A stretch of 6,061 bases of DNA from Candidatus Onthocola stercoravium (GCA_018711775.1 DVHV01000052.1:1-6061), one strand, 5' to 3'. Positions 1 to 6,003 are shown, counted from the first letter of the stretch. Program-made: numbers and translations. Notes: generated by a model not told the origin, from the letters alone.

Positions 1-470
1 AATTAGCTGATATTGTGAAAAGAACAAGTAGAGTGCTTAGTATGAATATCGATAATGATGCGGCAGTAGAATTAGCTAAAAGAAGTCGTAAAACTCCTCG
101 TATTGCTAATCGTTTATTTAAAAGAGTTCGTGACTTTGCCTTGGTTAAAGGTGATGGCAAAATAGATTTAGATATAACTTTAGAGTCACTTGAACGTCTT
201 AATGTCGATAAGTATGGGTTAGATTCTATCGATATTGAATACCTAGAAGCATTAATAAATAAGTTTAATGGTGGACCAGTTGGTGTGGAAACTATTTCGA
301 CGGCTATTGGTGAAGAGATAACGACTATTGAAGATGTCGTTGAACCATTTTTATTGCAAGAAGGATTTATCAAAAGAACGCGTAGTGGTCGAGTAGCTTG
401 TGAAAAATCTTATGAACATTTAGGAATCGATCATAATCGAAGCTTATTTGAAAGTGGGGGATTATTTTGA
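1..470 (+). CDS. ruvB: Holliday junction branch migration ATPase RuvB, C-terminal part (5' end outside window)
   Basis: RuvB is the hexameric AAA+ motor that, with RuvA, drives branch migration of Holliday junctions in recombinational repair. The frame is open from base 3 (reading LADIVKRTSRVL), so the GTG at 15 is an internal Val and the gene starts upstream. About 155 of the usual 330-345 residues are visible. They hold the end of the AAA+ module with the sensor-2 region TPRIANRLFKRVRDFA, then the C-terminal winged-helix domain with FNGGPVGVETIS, the EDVVEPFLLQEGF helix and the terminal HLGI. The P-loop and Walker B are outside the window. Two signature positions differ from the form I know: SRKTPRIAN for SRGTPRIAN, and RTRSGR for RTPRGR in the DNA-contacting wing. 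The gene ends with TGA at 468-470, overlapping the folD start by 4 nt. Seven of its 13 visible Arg codons or more are CGN (I count 8), unlike the later genes. Identification is very secure. Confidence 0.97.
   Translation, partial: LADIVKRTSRVLSMNIDNDAAVELAKRSRKTPRIANRLFKRVRDFALVKGDGKIDLDITLESLERLNVDKYGLDSIDIEYLEALINKFNGGPVGVETISTAIGEEITTIEDVVEPFLLQEGFIKRTRSGRVACEKSYEHLGIDHNRSLFESGGLF
454..469 (+). promoter_or_regulatory. Ribosome binding site and TTG start of folD
   Basis: A purine-rich GTGGGGG at 454-460 lies 6 nt upstream of TTG 467-469, inside the end of ruvB. The TTG overlaps the ruvB stop as TTGA, the usual geometry for translational coupling. The start is supported by the protein: translation from here gives ILDGKLVRDKLL, which matches the normal FolD N-terminus, and the next in-frame ATG would cut off about 70 residues including the catalytic Lys. 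Confidence 0.7.
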
Positions 471-1300
471 TTTTAGATGGTAAATTGGTTCGAGATAAAT
501 TGTTAGATGGTTATAAGGAAAAAATAAGAAATAAAAATCTTGCTATTAAATTAGCTATCATTTTAGTTGGAGATAATGAAGCTAGTAAAATATATATTAG
601 AAATAAGGAAAAAGCCTGCGATTATGTTGGTATTGTTGTTGAAAAGTATTTGTTAGGTGCTGATACTAGTGAAGTTGAACTTATGTCTTTAATTGAAAAA
701 TTAAATAATGATGTTAGTGTTACTGGTATAATTTTACAAAGTCCTGTACCAAGTCATATAGATTTTGATAAATGTAGTGGATTAATTAGTTCTAAAAAAG
801 ATGTTGATGGGTTTACTAAAGAAAATATATATAATCTTTATTTGGGACATGATACTATTTTACCTTGTACAGTAAAAGGTATTATTAGATTATTAGAATA
901 TTATAATGTTCCTATTAGTGGTGCTAATGTGGTAATAGTAGGTCGAGGTAATATTGTAGGGCATCCACTTAGTTTAGCTCTATTAAATATGGATGCAACA
1001 GTAACGGTTGCTCATTCAAAAACTAAAGATTTGGCTAATTTAACAAAGAATGCCGATATATTAGTATCAGCAACTGGGTATCCACATTTAATAAAAAAAG
1101 ATATGGTAAAAAATCGTGCTGTTGTTATAGATGTGGGAGTCTCACGAGTTGATGGCGATATCGTTGGAGATGTCGATTTTGATAATGTTAAAGATGTTGC
1201 TTATGCTATTACGCCGAATCCTGGAGGTGTTGGGCCAATGACAGTAGCAATGATTATAGATAATTTATTGATGATGAAGGAAAGTGAAAACAATGGATAA
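467..1300 (+). CDS. folD: Bifunctional methylene-THF dehydrogenase / methenyl-THF cyclohydrolase FolD
   Basis: FolD is a cytosolic homodimer that oxidises 5,10-methylene-THF to methenyl-THF with NADP+ and hydrolyses that to 10-formyl-THF, feeding purine and formyl-Met-tRNA synthesis. The 277 residues compare with about 280-300 for the family. In the N-terminal catalytic domain, IYIRNKEKAC carries Tyr43 and the catalytic Lys47; GIILQSPVP gives Gln91; KDVDGF gives Asp114. The Rossmann domain follows PCTVKGI at 133-139, with the nucleotide loop VGRGNIVGHP at 158-167 and VAHSKT after it. The C-terminus has the family signature TPNPGGVGPMT. Small departures are SPVP where LPLP is usual and GRGN where GRSN is usual; all catalytic residues are present. 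It starts at TTG inside the ruvB stop and ends inside the glyA start, so it is firmly embedded in the operon. It exchanges one-carbon units with the next two enzymes. Confidence 0.95.
   Translation: MILDGKLVRDKLLDGYKEKIRNKNLAIKLAIILVGDNEASKIYIRNKEKACDYVGIVVEKYLLGADTSEVELMSLIEKLNNDVSVTGIILQSPVPSHIDFDKCSGLISSKKDVDGFTKENIYNLYLGHDTILPCTVKGIIRLLEYYNVPISGANVVIVGRGNIVGHPLSLALLNMDATVTVAHSKTKDLANLTKNADILVSATGYPHLIKKDMVKNRAVVIDVGVSRVDGDIVGDVDFDNVKDVAYAITPNPGGVGPMTVAMIIDNLLMMKESENNG
1276..1295 (+). promoter_or_regulatory. Ribosome binding site that decides the glyA start at ATG 1293
   Basis: GAAGGAAA at 1276-1283 lies about 10 nt before ATG 1293-1295. A GTG in the same frame at 1284 directly abuts this purine run, leaving no room for ribosome spacing, so the ATG is the better start. 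The chosen start gives MDKILENALRKER, a normal SHMT beginning. Confidence 0.65.
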
Positions 1301-2519
1301 GATTTTAGAAAATGCTTTAAGAAAAGAGCGAGTTAGACAAGAAAATAATATTGAGTTGATTGCTTCTGAAAATTATGTATCAAATGATATATTAAAATTA
1401 CAAGGTAGCATTTTAACTAATAAATATGCTGAAGGATATCCATCAAAAAGGTATTATGGTGGTTGTGAATATATCGATATATTTGAAGATACTGCTAGGG
1501 AATATGCTAAAAAGTTATTTGGGGCTAGTTTTGCTAATGTGCAACCACATTCGGGATCTAGTGCAAATATGGCAGTATATCGCGCATTACTTAATCATGG
1601 CGATAAAGTAATGGGAATGAATCTAGCAAATGGAGGACACCTAACTCATGGTCATAAAATGTCTTTTAGTGGAATGGACTATGAAATAGTTGATTATGAT
1701 GTCGATCCTGAAACGGAAATGATCGATTATGATGCATTAAGAGAAAAAGCAATACGGGAAAAACCTAAAATGATTATTGCTGGTGCTAGTGCTTATTCAC
1801 GGACTATCGATTTTGCTAAATTTCGCGAAATTGCTGATGAAGTTGGTGCATACTTGTTCGTTGATATGGCTCACATTGCAGGATTAGTTGCTGCAGGATT
1901 ACATCCAAGTCCAGTACCTTATGCTGATGTAGTAACTACAACTACTCATAAGACTTTACGAGGACCTCGTGGTGGTTTGATCCTTACTAATAATGAAGAA
2001 ATTGCTAAGAAAATTGATAAGGTGATTTTTCCGGGGATTCAAGGTGGACCTTTGATGCATGTAATTGGGGCTAAAGCACAGTGTTTCTATGAAGCATTAC
2101 AACCAGAATTTAAGGACTATCAAGAACAAGTTTTAAAAAATATCAAAGTTCTAGCGGAAACTTTAGAAAAAGAAGGGTTTCACATAGTGTCTGGGGGCAC
2201 TGACAATCATTTAATTTTAGTTGATGTAAAAAGCGGTTGTGGTTTGACTGGTAAAGAAGCCCAAAATTTACTTGATACCATTCATATAACAGTTAATAAA
2301 AATGCTATACCAAATGATACGGAAAGTGCAAATGTAACTAGTGGTATTAGACTTGGCTCACCAGCGATGACTACGCGTGGTTTAAAAGAAGATGATTTTA
2401 AGAAAATTGGAAGCATTATTGCTAGTGCTTTAAAAAATCACGATAATAAAGAAGTACTAAAAAGATTAGAGAGTGAAGTTTTAAATATAACTAGTAAATA
2501 TCCATTATGGTATGAATAA
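1293..2519 (+). CDS. glyA: Serine hydroxymethyltransferase GlyA
   Basis: GlyA is a cytosolic PLP enzyme (fold type I) that converts serine and THF to glycine and 5,10-methylene-THF, the main source of one-carbon units and of the methylene donor for thymidylate synthesis. From ATG 1293 it is 408 residues, close to the usual 410-420; starting at GTG 1284 would add three residues. Visible landmarks are IELIASENYVS near the N-terminus, LTNKYAEGYPSKRYYGG, QPHSGSSAN for cofactor phosphate contact, GGHLTHG, VDMAHIAGLVA with the PLP-ring Asp191 and His194, and TTTTHKTLRGPRGG with the PLP-binding Lys220. GYPSKRYYGG has Ser where Gly is common, and MNLANGGH has Asn where His is common; neither is a catalytic loss. 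It overlaps folD by 8 nt and is followed 15 nt later by thyX, so substrate supply and use are co-transcribed. Arg codons are mixed (about half CGN). Confidence 0.97.
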   Translation: MDKILENALRKERVRQENNIELIASENYVSNDILKLQGSILTNKYAEGYPSKRYYGGCEYIDIFEDTAREYAKKLFGASFANVQPHSGSSANMAVYRALLNHGDKVMGMNLANGGHLTHGHKMSFSGMDYEIVDYDVDPETEMIDYDALREKAIREKPKMIIAGASAYSRTIDFAKFREIADEVGAYLFVDMAHIAGLVAAGLHPSPVPYADVVTTTTHKTLRGPRGGLILTNNEEIAKKIDKVIFPGIQGGPLMHVIGAKAQCFYEALQPEFKDYQEQVLKNIKVLAETLEKEGFHIVSGGTDNHLILVDVKSGCGLTGKEAQNLLDTIHITVNKNAIPNDTESANVTSGIRLGSPAMTTRGLKEDDFKKIGSIIASALKNHDNKEVLKRLESEVLNITSKYPLWYE

Positions 2520-2522
2520 TAT

Positions 2523-2528
2523 GAGGAG
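2523..2528 (+). promoter_or_regulatory. Strong Shine-Dalgarno site for the thyX-like gene
   Basis: GAGGAG lies 6 nt before ATG 2535, in the 15-nt gap after glyA. It is the best-matching ribosome binding site in the window and fixes the start codon. Confidence 0.8.
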
Positions 2529-2534
2529 TAAAAA

Positions 2535-3725
2535 ATGATAAAAGTTGATATTGCAAAGACTTATTTTGAAGATGAAGAGGGAAAATTAGATTTAGATAGT
2601 AGTTTAATGTTGAGTGGCAAATTTGCTGGTGTTTGTTATGATGAAGAAGGATATAATCATTTAAAAAATGAAAGCGAAGAAAAAACGAGAAAAAGAATAT
2701 CTTTAACTAAAGATAATGGACATCATAGTGTGTATGATCATATTTATATGAGTTTAAATATTACTAATATTCCAAAAATTCTTGCTATGGTTTTAAATAA
2801 TGAAAAAGAATATACAACTAGTGAAAAATCTGCTAGATATACTCCAATTAAACCAGGTAAGGATTCAGTAATTACAGAACAAGAACATAGGCTTTATGAA
2901 AAATGGATGGAAATATTTAAGAATAAGATTAAAGATATGTATGGTAGTATTTATAATGATAGTAAGATAACTAAACTTGCTCAAGAAAATGCTCGTTATT
3001 TAGTTACAGTATTTATGCCAACTACTATGATTTATACTGTTTCTTTAAGACAAATAAATTATATTGTATCTTGGTTACAAAAATATATTGCAACATGTGA
3101 TCAAAGTAGTGATTTTGAAAGAAAATTAGCAAATTCTATGCAAGAATTTATTAATGAATTAGAAAAATTAAATGTCTTAGATGAAGGACTTCTTACTAAT
3201 GAAAAAAATAGAAGTATTTCATTATTTGGAAGGAATTTAGATAGTAAGAAAGAATATTTCGGTGATGTATATGCCACTGTTTATAAAGGTTCATTTGCTT
3301 CCTTTGCTCAAGCTCAAAGACATAGAACTTTAGATTATAAAATAGAACTTATGGAAGAAAAAGAATTTTTTGTTCCACCGATAATTGAAGATGATGAAGT
3401 TTTAGTTAATGAGTGGTTAAATGATATAAGAAGTGTTGCAGATGTTTATCCTAACGGAGAACTTGTTACTATATTTGAAAGAGGAACATATGAAAACTTT
3501 ATTTTGAAATGTAAAGAAAGGTTATGTAGTGCTGCACAGTTGGAAATAATGCGACAAACTAAAGATACTTTAACAAAGTATTATGAATATTTATTGGAAA
3601 ATGATGATCATTTAGCGGAGGATATAGAACAATATACTCATGGGGCAAGATGTACATTCCATGATTATAAGTGTGCACAAACGTGTGGATTTAAAGAAGG
3701 TATTACTTTGACAAGAAAAATATAA
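2535..3725 (+). CDS. thyX: FAD-dependent thymidylate synthase ThyX-like protein, double length with two ThyX domains
   Basis: ThyX makes dTMP from dUMP with 5,10-methylene-THF as carbon donor and NADPH-reduced FAD as hydride carrier, releasing THF. Standard ThyX is about 210-250 residues; this is 396 and reads as two related halves. Domain 1 (about 25-210) has GHHSVYDH at 62-69, matching the GHxSPFEH element, then TTSEKSARY at 94-102, matching the NExSxRY half of the signature (Glu97, Ser99, Arg101, Tyr102), and TVSLRQINYI at 168-177, matching TVNARSLMNF with Arg172. Where RHR should be it has Asn89-Glu90-Lys91. Domain 2 (about 240-396) has QAQRHR at 259-264 (Gln259, Arg262-His263-Arg264) but continues TLDYKIELMEE, without NExSxRY, and later has RLCSAAQLEI at 329-338, like the AQWEI region. 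The C-terminus adds Cys373, Cys380 and Cys384. The setting between glyA/folD and tmk supports dTMP synthesis. Arg codons are nearly all AGA/AGG (15 of 17). Function is inferred, not proven, because the active site is split. Confidence 0.85.
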   Translation: MIKVDIAKTYFEDEEGKLDLDSSLMLSGKFAGVCYDEEGYNHLKNESEEKTRKRISLTKDNGHHSVYDHIYMSLNITNIPKILAMVLNNEKEYTTSEKSARYTPIKPGKDSVITEQEHRLYEKWMEIFKNKIKDMYGSIYNDSKITKLAQENARYLVTVFMPTTMIYTVSLRQINYIVSWLQKYIATCDQSSDFERKLANSMQEFINELEKLNVLDEGLLTNEKNRSISLFGRNLDSKKEYFGDVYATVYKGSFASFAQAQRHRTLDYKIELMEEKEFFVPPIIEDDEVLVNEWLNDIRSVADVYPNGELVTIFERGTYENFILKCKERLCSAAQLEIMRQTKDTLTKYYEYLLENDDHLAEDIEQYTHGARCTFHDYKCAQTCGFKEGITLTRKI

Positions 3726-3739
3726 AAGTGGTGAGGTAA

Positions 3740-4417
3740 ATGAAAGGTAAGTTAATTGTAATTGAAGGAACTGATTGTTCTGGTAAGGAAACTCAAACAA
3801 AGAGAATAGTTGAGAGATGTAAAGAAAAAGGAATAAATATTTATAATTATAGTTTTCCAAGATATGATACACCGACAGGTAGAATTGTCGGAGGACCATA
3901 CTTAGGCAAATCTTATATTTGTGATGGCTGGTTTCCGGAAGGTGCAACAAATGTTGATGCTCTTGTAGCATCTGCTTATTATGCTGCCGATAGAAGATAT
4001 AACATCAATGAAATAAAAAATCATTTAGAAAACGGGGATATAGTTTTGTTAGATCGTTATGTTGAATCTAATATGGCTCATCAAGGAGGTAAATTAGCAT
4101 CTAAAGAAGAACGTCAGAAGATTTATGAAAAACTTGATGAACTTGAATTCGGTATTATGGAACTACCTCGCCCAGATGCTGTAATATTTTTATATATGCC
4201 ATTTGAATACGTAGCTATATTAAAACAAAGCCGAGCAGAATCGGCAGACCAACATGAAGCTAGTAAAGAACACTTAGAAAGAGCAGAACAAGCATATTTA
4301 GAACTTACAGAAAAGTATGGATATATAAAAATAGATTGTGTTAAAGATGATGTAATTAGAACTATTGATGATATTAATGATGAAGTAATGGATAGATTTG
4401 AGGAAATTATAAAATGA
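3740..4417 (+). CDS. tmk: Thymidylate kinase (dTMP kinase)
   Basis: Tmk phosphorylates dTMP to dTDP with ATP in the cytosol, the step after ThyX. The 225 residues fit the family (about 205-230). LIVIEGTDCSGKETQ holds the P-loop at 10-18; DRYVESNMAHQG at 105-116 matches the DRYxxSxxAYQG dTMP-binding motif (Asp105, Arg106, Ser110, Gln115). FPRYDTPTG at 39-47 is the region that meets the nucleotide base. The lid QSRAESADQHEAS at 163-175 carries Arg165, followed by the ERAEQAYLEL helix. In the P-loop the residue after Lys16 is Glu17 instead of Ser or Thr, with Thr18 next. A GTGAGG-type ribosome site sits just before ATG 3740, with a short spacing. The gene starts 14 nt after thyX and overlaps queA as ATGA. 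A related deoxynucleoside monophosphate kinase cannot be excluded from sequence alone, but thyX next door makes dTMP the likely substrate. Confidence 0.92.
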   Translation: MKGKLIVIEGTDCSGKETQTKRIVERCKEKGINIYNYSFPRYDTPTGRIVGGPYLGKSYICDGWFPEGATNVDALVASAYYAADRRYNINEIKNHLENGDIVLLDRYVESNMAHQGGKLASKEERQKIYEKLDELEFGIMELPRPDAVIFLYMPFEYVAILKQSRAESADQHEASKEHLERAEQAYLELTEKYGYIKIDCVKDDVIRTIDDINDEVMDRFEEIIK

Positions 4418-5430
4418 ATATCGAAGAATATAATTATGATTTACCTGGGGAATTAATTGCTCAAACTCCCCTTAAAAATAGAAGTGATTCTAAACTGTTA
4501 GTAATGGATAAAACTACCGGCGAACTCCAAGAAACTATATTTAGAAATATTATCGATTATTTAAATCCTAAAGATATACTTGTTTTAAATGATACTAAAG
4601 TAATTCCGGCAAGACTAATCGGTGAAAAGGAAGACACTCATGCAGTTATTGAACTTTTACTTTTAAAAAATATTGAAGGTGACATCTGGGAATGTTTATC
4701 TCGTCCTCAGAAGAGACTACATGTTGGTACAATTATAACTTTCGGTGGAGGATTGTTAAAAGCAGAAGTTACTGAAAAGAAGGATGAAGGAATAGTCATA
4801 GTTAAATTATTATATGATGGTATTCTTATGGAAATATTAGATAAATTAGGTACTATGCCACTTCCACCATACATACATGAAAAGTTGAGTGATCAATCTA
4901 GATATCAAACTGTCTATGCTAAGAATATTGGTTCTGCGGCAGCACCAACGGCAGGGTTGCATTTTACTAATGAATTATTAGAACAAATAAAAGCTAAAGG
5001 TGTAACTTTAGTTTATGTTACACTTCATGTAGGACTTGGGACATTTAGGCCGGTGGAAGTGAGTGATATTACGAAACACCATATGCATAGTGAGTATTAT
5101 GTATTATCTAAGGAAGCAGCAGATACTTTAAATAATGCTAAGGGTAAAATTTATGCTGTTGGAACTACTTCGACCAGAGTCTTAGAAACCGTGCGAAAAG
5201 AACATGATAAATTTGTTCCATGTAGTGGTAATACAGATATATTTATTTATCCGGGATTTGAGTTTAAAGCCATTGATGGTTTAATTACGAATTTTCATTT
5301 ACCTAAAAGTACACTTTTAATGTTAGTTTCAGCATTATCAAGTAAAGAAAATATATTAAATGCTTATGATTATGCTATAAAACATGATTTTAGATTTTTC
5401 TCATTTGGAGATGCTATGTTTATAAAATAA
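4414..5430 (+). CDS. queA: S-adenosylmethionine:tRNA ribosyltransferase-isomerase QueA
   Basis: QueA transfers and rearranges the ribosyl moiety of SAM onto 7-aminomethyl-7-deazaguanine at wobble position 34 of tRNAs for Tyr, His, Asp and Asn, giving epoxyqueuosine. The 338 residues are normal (about 340-355). Signatures in order are YDLPGELIAQTP near the N-terminus, LNDTKVIPARL at 58-68, MPLPPYI at 148-154, RYQTVYA at 163-169, GSAAAPTAGLHFT at 173-185, LHVGLGTFRPV at 204-214, HHMHSEYY at 222-229, GTTSTRVLE at 250-258, TDIFIYPG at 274-281, NFHLPKSTLLMLVSAL at 293-308 and FRFFSFGDAMFI at the end. ATG 4414 overlaps the tmk stop by 4 nt, with GAGGA at 4400-4404 as ribosome site. It is the last gene of the operon, directly followed by a terminator. 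The usual partner tgt is not downstream here, so it must be elsewhere if the pathway is complete. Confidence 0.97.
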   Translation: MNIEEYNYDLPGELIAQTPLKNRSDSKLLVMDKTTGELQETIFRNIIDYLNPKDILVLNDTKVIPARLIGEKEDTHAVIELLLLKNIEGDIWECLSRPQKRLHVGTIITFGGGLLKAEVTEKKDEGIVIVKLLYDGILMEILDKLGTMPLPPYIHEKLSDQSRYQTVYAKNIGSAAAPTAGLHFTNELLEQIKAKGVTLVYVTLHVGLGTFRPVEVSDITKHHMHSEYYVLSKEAADTLNNAKGKIYAVGTTSTRVLETVRKEHDKFVPCSGNTDIFIYPGFEFKAIDGLITNFHLPKSTLLMLVSALSSKENILNAYDYAIKHDFRFFSFGDAMFIK

Positions 5431-5431
5431 G

Positions 5432-5463
5432 TTGTCTAATTTACTTAGGCAATTTTTATTTTT
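5432..5463 (+). terminator. Rho-independent terminator after queA
   Basis: TTGTCTAA (5432-5439) pairs with TTAGGCAA (5445-5452) as an 8-bp stem containing one G-U pair, with loop TTTAC, followed by TTTTTATTTTT. The stem begins 2 nt after the queA stop. It marks the end of the ruvB-queA operon and separates it from the broken ATPase gene. Confidence 0.8.
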
Positions 5464-5515
5464 GGGAAAAACTTGCATGTTTGAGTTAAAAGTCGTGGGA
5501 AAAACTTGTATTTTT
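5463..5515. repeat. Imperfect 20-nt direct repeat pair, period 33 nt
   Basis: Copies at 5463-5482 and 5496-5515 share 18 of 20 bases, including an exact GGGAAAAACTTG core (5464-5475 and 5497-5508). The first copy begins at the end of the queA terminator T-tract; the second ends inside the possible promoter of the ATPase remnant. Their role is not known. They could be a duplicated regulatory site, the edge of a multicopy unit carrying the ATPase gene, or a chance local duplication. Confidence 0.6.
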
Positions 5516-5533
5516 ATGATTTTATTGTAAAAT
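5506..5533 (+). promoter_or_regulatory. Possible weak promoter of the ATPase remnant
   Basis: TAAAAT at 5528-5533 is a 5/6 match to the -10 element. TTGTAT at 5506-5511 is only a 3/6 match to the -35, at 16 bp spacing. The position suits the gene: it lies after the queA terminator and about 25 nt before ATG 5558, with TGGGGT at 5545-5550 as a poor ribosome site. In DNA this AT-rich such matches arise often by chance. Confidence 0.35.
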
Positions 5534-5557
5534 TAAGTTAGAAATGGGGTTGTTGGT

Positions 5558-5977
5558 ATGTTAGAAAGAAAAATAACTAAAGAATTATTAGAATGGAAAA
5601 ATGAAAAGAATAAACCTTGTTTATTAATAAAAGGAGCAAGAAATGTAGGTAAAACTTATATAATTTCTGAGTTTGCAAAAGACAATTATCAAAGTTTAAT
5701 TTATATAAATTTTGAGACAATGCCTAAATATAAAGAAATTTTTAATGGGAATTTAGATATTGATACTTTAATAATGAAATTAGAATTGTATTTTCCTAAT
5801 ACTGAGATAATACCAAATAATACAATATTATTGCTAGATGTGATAGAGTTTTGTCCAAATGCTCGTGTTGCTTTAAAGTCTTTTGCTTTAGATGGTAGAA
5901 TTGACGTTGTTGCTTCGGGATCATTGTTAGGACTGATTCTAATATTGTTGAATATGCAGAAGATGTTCTATACTTGA
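5558..5977 (+). pseudogene. AAA_14/DUF4143-type ATP-binding protein, N-terminal remnant
   Basis: The first 125 or so residues match the start of the ATPase family that carries an AAA_14 domain followed by DUF4143, a group of about 400-450 residues, often multicopy and without a settled function. The start LERKITKELLEWK is typical. Walker A is GARNVGKT at 26-33. The Walker B region is TILLLDVIEFCPNARVALKSF at about 89-109, and the sensor segment is ASGSLLG at 119-125. After SLLG the normal sequence stops, and the frame gives 14 unrelated hydrophobic residues (LILILLNMQ onward) to TGA 5975-5977. The rest of the AAA domain, its Arg finger and all of DUF4143 are missing. Walker B reads Asp-Val where the family has Asp-Glu (DEIQ in relatives), so the catalytic Glu is lost too. 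Truncation and loss of the catalytic residue both indicate a decayed gene. A short regulatory product is possible but has no support here. Confidence 0.82.
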
Positions 5978-6003
5978 TTAATTTATTAATTGATAACAAA
6001 TAA
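5932..6003 (+). pseudogene. Out-of-frame C-terminal coding tail after the ATPase break point
   Basis: Exactly where ATPase similarity ends, another frame becomes protein-like: DSNIVEYAEDVLYL continuing to INLLIDNK and TAA at 6001-6003. The mix of acidic and hydrophobic residues in a helical pattern looks like the end of a real protein. It could be the original C-terminus of the ATPase gene, left after an internal deletion of roughly 280 codons that also shifted the frame, or the end of another gene joined at the break. I do not recognise the tail as a family, and 23 codons is short enough for chance. Confidence 0.4.

Noticed and set aside
1284..1292. GTG at 1284 as the glyA start
   Set aside because: It leaves no spacing from the only ribosome site (GAAGGAAA), whereas ATG 1293 has suitable spacing and gives a normal N-terminus.
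1426..1611. 61-codon open frame on the + strand inside glyA
   Set aside because: It lies wholly within glyA in another frame, has no ribosome site and no recognisable protein features.
3612..3971. 119-codon open frame on the - strand across the thyX/tmk joint
   Set aside because: It is antisense to two well-supported genes, and its composition (runs of Leu, Phe, Tyr, Gln) is that expected from the complement of AT-rich coding DNA.
468..4417. Use of TGA as Trp (Mycoplasma code)
   Set aside because: Conserved Trp residues are TGG, no gene has an internal TGA, and TGA ends ruvB and tmk at positions that fit the family lengths and overlap geometry. Reading it as Trp would not restore the ATPase remnant either.
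5431..5557. Riboswitch or T-box leader in the queA-ATPase gap
   Set aside because: Apart from the terminator hairpin and the direct repeats I see no conserved aptamer-like folds, and the gap is only 127 nt.
5796..5999. 67-codon open frame on the - strand over the ATPase remnant
   Set aside because: It is antisense to a recognisable, though broken, gene and has no start signal or family match.
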